A DNA stretch of 64,000 nt from Pseudomonas sp. GM41(2012) (GTDB lineage Bacteria > Pseudomonadota > Gammaproteobacteria > Pseudomonadales > Pseudomonadaceae): assembly GCF_000282315.2 (NCBI RefSeq), contig NZ_AKJN02000006.1:2480001-2544000 (forward strand), read 5' to 3'. Within the stretch, counting starts at the first letter, position 1, and each line of letters begins with the position of its first letter. Position numbers and translations under genes: made by a program. The notes under the pieces were generated by a model. That model saw only the letters and a program-made list of their open reading frames with translations, did no database searches and was not told the DNA's origin. Of the stretch, positions 55,415-64,000 are shown in pieces.

Positions 55415-55741
55415 ATGGTCATCGATTTCAGCCGTTTAAACAGTTCCTCGTCACTTACCGGTAGTACACGTACCAGCACCGCGAAGGAAACCGCCGAAGC
55501 CGGCAAGCCCGCACCGCTGAATACCCCGGCCGAACAGGCCAGTACCGTCAAAAGCGGGGAATCGGTACATCTCAGCAATGAGGCTCAACAGTTGCAGAAG
55601 GTCACTGACAAGCTGCGCGATCAGCCTGCCGTCGACAACGCCCGCGTGGCCGAGTTGAAAGCAGCGATTGCCGATGGCAGCTACAAAGTCGACAGCAACC
55701 GTGTAGCCAGCAAACTGCTCAACTTCGAAGCCCAGCGCTAG
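55415..55741 (+). CDS. flgM: Anti-sigma-28 factor FlgM
   Basis: 108 residues. An N-terminal Ser/Thr/Ala-rich unfolded half, typical of FlgM, leads to the C-terminal sigma-binding helices '[29 protein letters not shown]'. It inhibits FliA until the hook is complete and FlgM is exported. It is followed by flgN. Confidence 0.94.
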   Translation: MVIDFSRLNSSSSLTGSTRTSTAKETAEAGKPAPLNTPAEQASTVKSGESVHLSNEAQQLQKVTDKLRDQPAVDNARVAELKAAIADGSYKVDSNRVASKLLNFEAQR

Positions 55742-55789
55742 GCCAACGCCTGCGCCAGGCTTTTGGACGCTTAAAACCCAAGGCCAGCC

Positions 55790-56257
55790 ATGCACGACAC
55801 TAATTTACTGCAACTGATCACCGACGATTTCGCTCCGGCACAGCACTTGCTGGAGTTACTGCAAACCGAGTCCCTCGCCTTGCACGGTCGCGACATGCCA
55901 CTGCTCGAAGAGATTCTGGCGCAGAAACAGGCATTGATCATTTTGCTCGATCAGCATGGCCGCAAGCGCAGTGAAATCCTCGCCAGCCTCAACCTGCCGA
56001 CCAATCGCAACGGCCTGGAGCAACTTGCCAGCCATTCGAGCATTGGTGATCAGCTGTTGGAGCAGAGCGACGTATTGACCGACCTTCTGGATCAGTGCCA
56101 GGCAGCCAACATCAAGAATGGCCAGTCAATCCTGGTGCAACAGGCCGCGACGGCCAATCAGCTGAAAATCCTCAACGGCGGCGAGCCGCCAGCGCTCTAC
56201 GATGCGCGCGGATCAACCTCCACGCTTGCGAAGCCACGCCCGCTCAGTCAGGCTTGA
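55790..56257 (+). CDS. flgN: Flagellar export chaperone FlgN
   Basis: 155 residues, mostly helical: 'LITDDFAPAQHLLELLQTESLALHGRDMPLLEEILAQKQALIILLDQHGRKRSEIL' is the FlgN coiled region. It escorts the hook-filament junction proteins FlgK and FlgL to the export gate. It lies 48 bp after flgM. Confidence 0.93.
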   Translation: MHDTNLLQLITDDFAPAQHLLELLQTESLALHGRDMPLLEEILAQKQALIILLDQHGRKRSEILASLNLPTNRNGLEQLASHSSIGDQLLEQSDVLTDLLDQCQAANIKNGQSILVQQAATANQLKILNGGEPPALYDARGSTSTLAKPRPLSQA

Positions 56258-56349
56258 GCCTGCTGAAAAGCGCGCACTATCAAGACGCGTAACATACTGG
56301 CAATATGCTGGCCAGTCGTAGTCATATTTTGCCTGGAGATTGATGAACC

Positions 56350-57096
56350 GTGTTCAATGCCTTAAGCGCGGAAGATGCTCCGCAGCCACCCAAGGTGCTC
56401 ACCACGCCGTTGGAGATCTCCGGCAACCTGCGCCAGCTGCAAGACAGCCATGATCCGCTGATCATCACGTTCCATGAGCGCAACCAGCGCTTCCAGAGTT
56501 ATCTGGTGGACATTGACCGTGACAGCAACATGATTGCCCTGGACGAAATGATTCCCCGCGATGGTGAACGCTTTCTGCTCGCCGGCGAACCGTTCAAGGT
56601 CGAAGGCTTTCACGACGGCGTACGTATTGCCTGGGAAAGCAACGGCCCGTTGACCATCGACGAATCCGGTGGCGGTCGCTGCTACCGTGGCGCCCTGCCT
56701 ACCGAGGTGGTTTACCACCAGCGTCGTAATGCATTCCGCGCAGCATTGAAGCTGGCACAACTGGTCAACGTCGATCTGGGCGGTGAAAAGCTCAAGTCGC
56801 CGATCAGCGGCAAGCTATTGGACATCTCCGCCACCGGCTGCAAGTTGCGCTTCGAAGGCGACATCACGGGCAGCCTGCAACTGGGCCAGGTCTATGACCG
56901 CTTCATCGCCGCCCTGCCCTTTGGCAACATGACGGCGCCGGTCGAGCTGCGCTACCTGCACTTCGAAGAAAGGATCTCCACCACCTTCGCCGGCGTGCGC
57001 TTTCACAACATGAGCGGGCTGGTGCAGCGGCAGGTCGAACGGTTCGTCTATCAGCTTCAGCGCGAAGCGCGGCGCTTCGACAAAGACGACATGTAA
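56350..57096 (+). CDS. flgZ: c-di-GMP-binding flagellar brake protein FlgZ (YcgR-like)
   Basis: 248 residues from GTG 56350; the GGAG at 11 bases is the only ribosome site near. N-terminal YcgR domain (about 18-105) and C-terminal PilZ domain (about 120-238) with the c-di-GMP motifs '[11 protein letters not shown]' (RxxxR) and '[11 protein letters not shown]' (D/NxSxxG), both intact. In pseudomonads FlgZ slows flagellar rotation when c-di-GMP is high. It completes the flgA-flgM-flgN-flgZ group. Confidence 0.93.
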   Translation: MFNALSAEDAPQPPKVLTTPLEISGNLRQLQDSHDPLIITFHERNQRFQSYLVDIDRDSNMIALDEMIPRDGERFLLAGEPFKVEGFHDGVRIAWESNGPLTIDESGGGRCYRGALPTEVVYHQRRNAFRAALKLAQLVNVDLGGEKLKSPISGKLLDISATGCKLRFEGDITGSLQLGQVYDRFIAALPFGNMTAPVELRYLHFEERISTTFAGVRFHNMSGLVQRQVERFVYQLQREARRFDKDDM

Positions 57097-57112
57097 TAAG
57101 ACGCTTCAATAG

Positions 57113-57150
57113 AAAACGGGCAGTCCCTTGCGGTGACTGCCCGTTTTTTT
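57113..57150 (+). terminator. Terminator after flgZ
   Basis: AAAACGGGCAGTC / GACTGCCCGTTTT 13-bp perfect stem then TTT; it can also serve the convergent MFS gene. Confidence 0.93.
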
Positions 57151-57168
57151 ATGCGTTGTTTTTATGCG

Positions 57169-58533
57169 TTATGGCCTGGCCTCGGTAAAACTTTGTTCGC
57201 GAGGTGCATCAGGGTCTTCGGGTGTCGGATCGGTTTCGGGCTCTGATTCAGGTTCCGGCTCAGGGTTGATCGGGTTCTGCATCTGATCCTGAACCACCTG
57301 CTCATCGACCCGTGGGTCAAGGCAAGCCACCAACGGCGAACTCGACATACTGTCCGGCATGGCGACGTGATGCAGCGGTGCATCGTCCACCACATGCAGG
57401 TTGGTCACCGCTTTCGGGCGAATCCGCCACACCAGCACCAACGCGAAGAAACTGAAGAAGGCATAGAGCATGTGGCTGCCGAACAGCTTCATCAGCACCC
57501 CGGCCACCAGCGGTCCGATACTGGCGCCAACACCGTAGGTCACCAACAGCATCGCCGTCAGGGACACCCGGCGATCACCCTCGACGTGGTCGTTGGAGAA
57601 TGCCACCGCCAGCGGATACAGGCAGAACATCACCAGAGAACAGCAGAACCCAGTGATAAACAAAATCTCCAGCGGTACCTGTTGCATGATTGCCAGCGGC
57701 AACGCGGTCAGCGCCAGGACCAACGCAAAACAGCGGATCAACAGCGCCCGGTCATAACGGTCGGACAGCCAGCCCAACGGCCATTGCACAAGCAAGCCCG
57801 CAAAAATGCAGCTACCCATGAACAGACCGACCTGCTCCGTGGACAATCCCTGCTGTGAGGCATACAGCGGAGCCAGACCGTAGAACGAACCGATGATCAG
57901 CCCCGCTCCCAGCACCGTGCTCAACGACTGCGGCACGCGCTTGATGAAGAACCGCGGTTCCATCGGTGCCGGGTGCAACGGCGCCGGGTGAATCCGCCGG
58001 GTCAGGGCCACCGGCACCAGGCACAGCGCGAAGCACAAGGCGACCAGCATCAGCAGCTCAAGACCCAGGCCCGGGTGCATGACCAGAATCAACTGACCCA
58101 GCACCAGCCCCAGGTACGAGGCGATCATGTAGCCGCTGAATACCGTCCCGCGCTGCGAGGCTTCAGCCTGCTCATTGAGCCAGCTTTCGATGACCATGTA
58201 TTGGCACATCATGCCGAGGCCGACGATGACCCGCAGGAAGATCCAGGCGGGCAACCAGTCCACCAGGCCATGGCCCAGCACCGCCGCACCGACAATCCCG
58301 GCGCAGGCCGAATAGGCGCGAATATGCCCGACCCGGGCGATCAACCGGTGGCCGATCTTGCCACCCAGCACCAGGCCGCAATAGTTGGCTGCCATCAACG
58401 CACCGACCCACAGGCTGTCGACATGGTCGGCGGCCAGGCGCAAGGCCAGGTAAGTACTCAACAGGCCAGAGCCGATCAACATCATCAGCGAGGCAAAATA
58501 AAGCGCTCGAAAGGGTTTCCAGATTTGGCGCAT
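57169..58533 (-). CDS. MFS transporter (YcaD-like) with acidic C-terminal tail
   Basis: 454 residues. Twelve predicted membrane helices fill about residues 10-385, with MFS loop features 'GGKIGHRLIARVGHIRA' and 'GWLSDRYDRALLIR'. After the last helix comes a ~75-residue soluble tail rich in Pro, Glu and Asp ('NPEPEPESEPETDPTPEDPDAP' style), unusual for the family. Substrate unknown. Confidence 0.88.
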   Translation of the reverse strand: MRQIWKPFRALYFASLMMLIGSGLLSTYLALRLAADHVDSLWVGALMAANYCGLVLGGKIGHRLIARVGHIRAYSACAGIVGAAVLGHGLVDWLPAWIFLRVIVGLGMMCQYMVIESWLNEQAEASQRGTVFSGYMIASYLGLVLGQLILVMHPGLGLELLMLVALCFALCLVPVALTRRIHPAPLHPAPMEPRFFIKRVPQSLSTVLGAGLIIGSFYGLAPLYASQQGLSTEQVGLFMGSCIFAGLLVQWPLGWLSDRYDRALLIRCFALVLALTALPLAIMQQVPLEILFITGFCCSLVMFCLYPLAVAFSNDHVEGDRRVSLTAMLLVTYGVGASIGPLVAGVLMKLFGSHMLYAFFSFFALVLVWRIRPKAVTNLHVVDDAPLHHVAMPDSMSSSPLVACLDPRVDEQVVQDQMQNPINPEPEPESEPETDPTPEDPDAPREQSFTEARP

Positions 58534-58604
58534 CGGCGTTCCGAGCGGCTCCTTGCAGTGAGTTTCAGGCTACCGACAAACGATAGCCTGATGTCGACGG
58601 ATCG

Positions 58605-59948
58605 TCAGGCCTGGGCCGCTAAAACACGCCGCTCCCAGGGAGTAATTTCATCAAAGAAGCTGGTCAACTCCATGGTCTTCGAGGCGATGTAGCCTTCGAT
58701 GAACTCCTTGCCAAACAGTTCCTTTGCCAATTGACTACGTTTCAGACGTTCAAGAGCCGCATGCAAGGTACACGGCAACGAAAGATTGTCCGGTACTTCA
58801 AATTCGCCCTGGATCGGCTCGCTCGGCTCCAGTTTGTGTTCAATGCCATACAACCCTGCGGCAAGGCTGGCGGCGATCGCCAGGTAAGGATTTGCATCAG
58901 CCCCCGGCAAGCGGTTCTCGACCCGACGAGCGGCGGGCGAACTCGCCGGAATACGCAATCCGGCCGCACGGTTGTCGTGGGACCAGCAGGCATTATTCGG
59001 TGATGCGAAGGGATGGCACAAGCGCTGATACGAGTTCACGTTCGGTGCGAACAACGCAGTGAAATCCGCCATGCCGGCCTGCTGACCCGCGATGAAATGA
59101 CGGAAGGTCGCGGTCGGCTCACCCGCCTTGTCGCTGAACACGTTACGCCCGCTGCCGATCTCGATGATGCTCTGGTGAATATGCATCGAACTGCCCGGCG
59201 TGTGCGCCAGTGGCTTGGCCATGCAAACCACGCTCAAGCCATGCTTGAGCGCGACTTCTTTAAGCAGATGTTTGAACAGGAGTGTCTGGTCGGCCAGCAG
59301 CAGTGGGTCGCCGTGCAGCAGGTTGATCTCGAACTGGCTGACGCCCATCTCGTGCATGAAGGTATCGCGCGGCAAGCCCAGGGCCGCCATGCAGGCGTAG
59401 ACTTCAGTGAAGAACGGCCGCAAACCATTATTGGAACTGATACTGAACGCCGAATGACCATCCTCCCGACGACCGTCCAGGCCCAGCGGCGGCTGGAACG
59501 GTTGAGTCGGGTCGGTATTGGGCGCGAAGACAAAAAATTCCAGCTCGGTCGCCACCACCGGTGCCAGGCCGAGGGCCGCGTAACGCGCGATCACGGCTTT
59601 GAGTTGGCCGCGGGTCGACAGAGACGAGCTTTCGCCGGTCAGCTCCTCAGCATCGCAAATGGCCAAGGCTCGCGGTTGCTGGCTCCACGGCAAGCGATGG
59701 ATCTGTGCCGGGTCGGGCACCAGCGCCAGGTCGCCATCATCGCTGCCGTAAAAGCGCGCTGGCGGATATCCGCCCATGATGCATTGCAGCAGCACCCCCC
59801 GCGCCATCTGCAAACGCCGCCCCTCGAGAAAGCCTTCGGCGGTCATTACCTTGCCACGGGGTACGCCATTCAAATCCGGCGTGACACATTCGATCTCATC
59901 AATGCCCGTCAATCGCTCCGCGAATGAACTATGGCCATCGGTTGTCAT
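58605..59948 (-). CDS. Glutamine synthetase family protein (gamma-glutamylpolyamine synthetase-like)
   Basis: 447 residues from ATG 59948 (AAAGGA upstream). GS-type segments are 'ECVTPDLNGVPRGKVMTAEGF', 'VVATELEFFVF', 'PLAHTPGSSMHIHQSI', 'ANVNSYQRL'-type 'NVNSYQRLCHPFASP' and 'VENRLPGADANPYLAIAASL'. The HIHQSI and the shorter C-terminus fit PuuA/SpuI-type ligases that join glutamate to amines rather than ammonia. The best guess is gamma-glutamylation of a polyamine or other amine; the amine is not evident. Confidence 0.86.
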   Translation of the reverse strand: MTTDGHSSFAERLTGIDEIECVTPDLNGVPRGKVMTAEGFLEGRRLQMARGVLLQCIMGGYPPARFYGSDDGDLALVPDPAQIHRLPWSQQPRALAICDAEELTGESSSLSTRGQLKAVIARYAALGLAPVVATELEFFVFAPNTDPTQPFQPPLGLDGRREDGHSAFSISSNNGLRPFFTEVYACMAALGLPRDTFMHEMGVSQFEINLLHGDPLLLADQTLLFKHLLKEVALKHGLSVVCMAKPLAHTPGSSMHIHQSIIEIGSGRNVFSDKAGEPTATFRHFIAGQQAGMADFTALFAPNVNSYQRLCHPFASPNNACWSHDNRAAGLRIPASSPAARRVENRLPGADANPYLAIAASLAAGLYGIEHKLEPSEPIQGEFEVPDNLSLPCTLHAALERLKRSQLAKELFGKEFIEGYIASKTMELTSFFDEITPWERRVLAAQA

Positions 59949-60047
59949 GACGCAATCCTTTGTTGTTGTGCGAGCCGCGAACGGCGACCCGTACAAAATA
60001 GGCTCCACCTGTTCGGAATATCAAGCAGCAGCCAACAAAAAGACCCG

Positions 60048-60740
60048 TCAGGGGAGGTAAAGGCTGAACACCCCGCCGCCCAGCGGGCCGCCATTGCTGA
60101 TTTCGGTGCGTCCGCCTACGCCGTTGCGCTGATGAAGTGCGGCAATCCGCCCGGCAAAGTACAGACCCAGGCCAGTGCTTCCGCTGCTGTGGTTGATGCC
60201 CTGCACGTAATCGGCCTGACGCTCGATCATCTCGGGTGGATAACCCTCGCCATCGTCGTTGACGGTCAGCACCAATTGCCCGGCTTCATCGCTGACGCTG
60301 ATCAACACCGCGTGGCGGGCGTAACGAATGGCGTTGTTGATGCTGTTGCCCAGCACCGAAGCAATCAGCTCCCGGTCGAAGAAACCCAGAGGGCTCAGCG
60401 GGTCCACTTCATAGGTCGCCATGATGCCGCGACTGGCGAACACGTCCTGGTGGCAGGCCAATTGCGCTTCGATGAAGTCATCCAGTTCATGGTAGGCCGG
60501 TTGCAACGGCATCTGGTTGACGCCGAGTTTGTACAGCCCCAGCAACTGCACCAGCATGCTATTGAGGTGCGCGAACTCGAATTCGATTACACCCTGCTCC
60601 GGAGTGTGCTGCTGCGGATCCGGCAGGCGCGCCAACCATTGGCTGTGGGCCTGCATCACCATCGCCAGGGAATTCTTCATGTCGTGCACGGTGGAGGCAA
60701 TCACCGTGGAAAAATCGAGTGCCTGTTCGCTGTTGTTCAT
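60048..60740 (-). CDS. Soluble sensor histidine kinase
   Basis: 230 residues from ATG 60740. No membrane segment or sensor domain: it begins MNNSEQALDFSTVIASTVHD with phospho-His19 in 'TVHDMKNSLAM', then HATPase motifs 'VLGNSINNAIRYAR', 'NDDGEGYPPEMI' and 'GSTGLGLYFA'. It overlaps the regulator's stop by 4 bp (ATGA), so the pair is coupled. The input must come from another protein or from the TPR part of its partner. Confidence 0.88.
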   Translation of the reverse strand: MNNSEQALDFSTVIASTVHDMKNSLAMVMQAHSQWLARLPDPQQHTPEQGVIEFEFAHLNSMLVQLLGLYKLGVNQMPLQPAYHELDDFIEAQLACHQDVFASRGIMATYEVDPLSPLGFFDRELIASVLGNSINNAIRYARHAVLISVSDEAGQLVLTVNDDGEGYPPEMIERQADYVQGINHSSGSTGLGLYFAGRIAALHQRNGVGGRTEISNGGPLGGGVFSLYLP

Positions 60741-62341
60741 TCGCCAAACGCCTTGCTTCGCAACTTCTGATAACGGGGAAAGCGCGCATCGGTGTCGGGC
60801 ATCAGGCCGACCATTTTCAGACACGTCCGACATTCTTCCAGCTCCGCCGAAGGGACATTGGTGTCGGTGCCGTGCAGCAGCGACTGCGCCATGTTCAGCG
60901 CGATACTGATGTTCTTCGGTTGCAGCGCCAGGGCTTTGCGGAACACCTGCCGCGCCTCCACCAGGTTGCCGGTCTTGTACACCCGCACGCCCTGACGGTT
61001 GAGGTCCGCAGCGGCGTTGCCGGAGTTGAGGATGGTCGGATCGTCGGTCAACTTGGCGATGCCCTTCATCACCGTCGGGTCGTCGCCGTAGATTTCCGCG
61101 CAGTTTTTCAGCATCGAGGCACCGGCACTGGCCTGGCCGAGCATCTGCAGTTGCTTGGCCACCAGCAGCGCCGCTTCGGCGCTCATGAACTGTTCCATGC
61201 CATCGAGGCGCATCATCGCCTGCTCGGTAAGCTTCTCGGCGGTTTCGGCATCGTTGAGCAGCAGGCTGGTGGCTTTCATCAATCGCGCACGAATCTGCAG
61301 ACCCGGGTCGGAAGGGTTTTCCTTGGCCACGGCACTCAGCGTCGTGTTGATTTCCAGTCGAGTCCGGGTATCCAGACCTTTTTCGCTACCTTTACTGATC
61401 AAGGCATGGGCCAGGCCGAGGTTGCTTTCCGCATCCTTGAAGCGCGACTGGGCACCTTGGGCCACCGCCTGGCGATAGGCCTTTGAAGCTGTTTCAAAAT
61501 CTTCGTTGGTCATGGCCAACTTGCCCAACTGCGCTTGCCGGCGCACCGCCAGCGGCGACAAGCGAATCGCCTCTTCCAACACACTCTGCGCAGCCTTGGT
61601 GTCCCCTTCGGCGACCAGCACATCGGCCATGCCGTCGTAGAGCGCCGGCATCATCGGGAACACTTTCAGGGCTTTTTCGTAGACGCCTTTGGCTTGAGCG
61701 ACCTGGCCACGCTTGAACAGCAATTGGCCCAGGCCGGCAAACGCCCACGGCAACGGTCGATCGGCAATGATGCTGTCATAGAGACGCTCCAGCGCCTCGT
61801 TCTGATTCAGGTCGCGCAAGGCATCGGCGCGGTAGCGCAGGCACAACGGCGAGTAGCGGATATCTTGCTTGCACAGGGCGATGCAGGCATTGAGTACTTC
61901 AACCGGTTTACCCCGGTCAAGGGCCTGCAGAATCGGCTTGAGCAAGGTCTTGCGTTGCTCCAGCCGCTCCAGGCGTTGAGCCAGGCCGGAACGGTTGAAC
62001 GGTTTGGTCAGGTACGCATCGGGTTCGTGTTCCAACGCACTGAGCACCATCGCCTGACTGGTCTCGGCGGTGACCATGACGAACACGGCCTCATGGCTGA
62101 TCAGCTTCTCGATCATCAGGTCTTCAAGCACCTGCTGGCCGTTCTTCTTGCCATCGCCCAGGTGAAAGTCCTGCAGGATGAAATCGTAGGCCTTCTGCGA
62201 ACACATACGCAGCGCCTGTTCACCGGTGTCGGCGGTGTCGACATCCTTGACGCCCAGCTCGCGCAGCATGGACCTGACGGAACTGCGGAAATCCGAAAAA
62301 TCATCGACGATCAAAAAACGCTTTTGGTGATACGACAGCAT
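60737..62341 (-). CDS. Response regulator with TPR output domain
   Basis: 534 residues. Receiver domain at about 1-125: 'FLIVDDFSDFRSSVRSMLRELG', Asp58 in 'FILQDFHLGDGKKNG', Thr in 'VMVTAETS' and Lys in 'YLTKPFN'. The remaining ~400 residues are helical pairs of the TPR type (for example 'AFAGLGQLLFKRGQVAQAKGVYEKALKVFPMMPALYDGMADVLV'), with no DNA-binding or enzymatic domain. Output would be protein-protein contact. It sits beside flagellar and chemotaxis genes; partner unknown. Confidence 0.87.
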   Translation of the reverse strand: MLSYHQKRFLIVDDFSDFRSSVRSMLRELGVKDVDTADTGEQALRMCSQKAYDFILQDFHLGDGKKNGQQVLEDLMIEKLISHEAVFVMVTAETSQAMVLSALEHEPDAYLTKPFNRSGLAQRLERLEQRKTLLKPILQALDRGKPVEVLNACIALCKQDIRYSPLCLRYRADALRDLNQNEALERLYDSIIADRPLPWAFAGLGQLLFKRGQVAQAKGVYEKALKVFPMMPALYDGMADVLVAEGDTKAAQSVLEEAIRLSPLAVRRQAQLGKLAMTNEDFETASKAYRQAVAQGAQSRFKDAESNLGLAHALISKGSEKGLDTRTRLEINTTLSAVAKENPSDPGLQIRARLMKATSLLLNDAETAEKLTEQAMMRLDGMEQFMSAEAALLVAKQLQMLGQASAGASMLKNCAEIYGDDPTVMKGIAKLTDDPTILNSGNAAADLNRQGVRVYKTGNLVEARQVFRKALALQPKNISIALNMAQSLLHGTDTNVPSAELEECRTCLKMVGLMPDTDARFPRYQKLRSKAFGE

Positions 62342-62721
62342 CGAAGATTTCCAGGCAATTTAAGAAGAAGAACCCAAAGGCAAATACACGGACGAGATCA
62401 GCTTCGCAGCCCCTTTCGGCGCGCAGATGATAGCCACAGCACAGCACGCGACCAAGCGTCGAGGCAGCCTCTTACGCTATCGCTTGCACAGTTATCGGCC
62501 GCAGCGCCATTCCCTGAAGGTTCAGCGAGCAATTGTCTGCTGGAGCTTTAGCACGGGCGCTGAAACAAAAAAATGGCTCATTGCCATTAATTGGCCATCT
62601 TGGTAAAAAGCTGAGCTTTTACTCGATTCTCCACTGCCCTTTTCATGCCGAGACGGGTAACCCCCAAAGAATTCGACAGTCGCGCGCACCTGTCGCGCCT
62701 GGTATTGCAAGGAAAAGGACT
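62342..62721. other. Spacer of 380 bp
   Basis: Separates the TPR regulator (minus) from the large repeat protein (plus), so both promoters must be here. I see no REP, terminator or recognisable sigma-54 or sigma-28 promoter; a ribosome site (AAGGAAAAGG) precedes the 62722 ATG. Confidence 0.6.
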
Positions 62722-64000
62722 ATGAGCACTTCGACCCCGGTCAATGGAAATCAAAAGGATTACACCTTCAGCAACGACGGTGAAAATCTCGTCGTCAGCC
62801 AAATCAGTGACAGCACACTCATTGCCAGTGGCAGTGAAGAACAAATCCTGACGTTTGACGACGGCACACTCACCGCCACCCGTGAGGTCGATACGGTCGT
62901 CGCCAGCGGCGAGGTCGGTGACGCTTATGTGACCGCGATGAGCGACGGGGGTTACGTGAGCGTCTGGTCGGTGAATAGCGACGATTTCGAAGGCATGGTG
63001 GTCAAGCGCTATAGCGCCGATGGCGAACTGCTGCAACGTACCAACATTGCTTCCACCGAGGTCGACGACCCCTCGGTAACGGCCCTGGCCAACGGCCAGT
63101 TCATCCTGGCCTGGACAACCGAAAACGACGCGACGGACGTGTCCACGGTGTTCACTCAGCTGTTCACCGCCAGCGGCGTGCAAAGCGGCAGCGCGGTCAA
63201 GGTCGCGTCCGCCAAACTCGAGCTTGAAGATGCCAAGGTCACCCTGCTCAGCGACACCAAGTACATTGTGACCTGGAATGAAACCCATGAAAGCGCTTCG
63301 GGTGACGAACTCGAAGACATCGCCGATATCAAGGCCGTGGTGTACACCAACGGCAAGGCAGGCGTGGTGCAAACCCTGGTCAAGGGCAATGCCGCCGACG
63401 GTGAGGCCGACGACATCAGCATCCTGCCGACGGGCAATGGCGGTTACTGGATGACCTACACCGTCGAGCATGCCCAAAAGAATGTCCAAGGCATCTACGA
63501 GTACACCTCCAAATTCCAGATCAGCCAGATCGGTGCAGATGGCAAAGTGGTCGCAGATTCCGCCCACACGCTGGACTCCATTACAAGCCTCTACAGCAAC
63601 GCCTCGTACTTTGGCGTGACGGCGGTAACGGGCGGGTATGTCGTCAGTTGGGTAGACCAGAGCACAACCGGCATGAACCGCGTCACCTACACCCAGCATT
63701 ACGACAGCCAGTTCAATGCAGTGGGTGATGAGGTTCAGATCGGCAGCAGCAACTCGGTTAATGGCTCCACGCTCACCGCACTGCCGGACGGAGGCTACCT
63801 GGTGGCCTGGAATGAATATGCCATGGGCGGCGCCCAGGTCTTGATTCAGCGTTTTGCCGCCGACGGCACGGCCAAGGATGTATCACCGATTCTGGTGGGC
63901 ACCACTGGCGTAAGCGAACAACTCTGGGACAGCCCTGCGGTGACCGTTCGCCCCAATGGCACGATCGTTGTCAGCTGGGAAACCAATCAGCAAGGCATCG
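62722..64000 (+). CDS. N-terminus of a large repeat-rich, probably secreted protein (truncated by window)
   Basis: 426 codons open to the right edge with no stop. There is no N-terminal signal peptide. Seven W-anchored strand motifs repeat at 49-64-residue spacing: DGGYVSVW (75), NGQFILAW (124), DTKYIVTW (178), NGGYWMTY (239), TGGYVVSW (303), DGGYLVAW (356) and NGTIVVSW (412), each after a hydrophobic 'x-T-A-L/V' turn and often followed by 'QRF-ADG'. This looks like a beta-propeller of the kind seen in large RTX-type proteins. Type I secretion would need a C-terminal signal outside the window. Confidence 0.78.
   Translation, partial: MSTSTPVNGNQKDYTFSNDGENLVVSQISDSTLIASGSEEQILTFDDGTLTATREVDTVVASGEVGDAYVTAMSDGGYVSVWSVNSDDFEGMVVKRYSADGELLQRTNIASTEVDDPSVTALANGQFILAWTTENDATDVSTVFTQLFTASGVQSGSAVKVASAKLELEDAKVTLLSDTKYIVTWNETHESASGDELEDIADIKAVVYTNGKAGVVQTLVKGNAADGEADDISILPTGNGGYWMTYTVEHAQKNVQGIYEYTSKFQISQIGADGKVVADSAHTLDSITSLYSNASYFGVTAVTGGYVVSWVDQSTTGMNRVTYTQHYDSQFNAVGDEVQIGSSNSVNGSTLTALPDGGYLVAWNEYAMGGAQVLIQRFAADGTAKDVSPILVGTTGVSEQLWDSPAVTVRPNGTIVVSWETNQQGI

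Overview
The window is about 64 kb of chromosomal backbone from a Pseudomonas of the fluorescens group. The call rests on near-textbook Pseudomonas proteins (GacS, OprH-PhoP-PhoQ, RelA, FabA-FabB, a 964-residue NrdA with two ATP cones, the sole-type phosphopantetheinyl transferase PcpS, the FlgA-M-N-Z and CheV-CheR block), GC-rich codon use, and more than a dozen REP-type inverted repeats in the spacers. I see no rRNA, tRNA, CRISPR array, prophage, insertion sequence with transposase, or defence island. Comparisons with P. aeruginosa gene order below are from memory, not from a search.

Layout. 1-6.7 kb (minus strand): glutathione S-transferase end, two overlapping alpha/beta hydrolases, a hotdog thioesterase, an acyl-CoA ligase, SixA, a small membrane protein and GpsA. 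6.9-11.8 kb (plus): a tightly coupled TonB-dependent receptor, periplasmic binding protein and hybrid histidine kinase. 12.1-13.8 kb: fabA-fabB behind a FabR/DesT-like palindrome. 14.2-20.7 kb: a 62-residue protein, then DUF2058, mazG, relA, rlmD and cysM on the minus strand. 20.8-26.4 kb: a truncated DUF1016 gene, a two-component pair resembling PirR/PirS, and gacS. 26.7-34.2 kb: D-lactate dehydrogenase type enzyme, a CxxC protein and META lipoprotein, a thioredoxin lipoprotein, arsC, wrbA, a DUF2069 protein, a 3-methyladenine glycosylase, ttcA, a Yip1-like protein and SprT. 34.3-38.3 kb: CoA-transferase, dctA with a sigma-54 promoter, and a divergent AraC-family regulator. 38.5-43 kb: phoQ-phoP-oprH, a dienelactone-hydrolase-like protein and pcpS. 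43.1-49.1 kb: an RstAB-like two-component system and nrdA with NrdR and DnaA boxes. 49.3-57.1 kb: flagellar and chemotaxis genes (flgBCDE, cheR, cheV, flgA, flgM, flgN, flgZ) with sigma-54 and sigma-28 promoters. 57.2-64 kb: an MFS transporter, a glutamine-synthetase-like enzyme, a soluble histidine kinase coupled to a TPR response regulator, and the start of a large repeat-rich, probably secreted protein cut by the window edge.

The region is heavy in signal transduction: five sensor kinases besides GacS (one hybrid), four response regulators, plus RelA, CheV and FlgZ. The most notable material is the receptor/binding-protein/kinase operon, the control regions (dctA, oprH, nrdA, flgB, flgM, fabA), two inverted copies of a MITE-like element, a REP pair that forms the C-terminus of a kinase gene, and the truncated repeat protein at the right edge.
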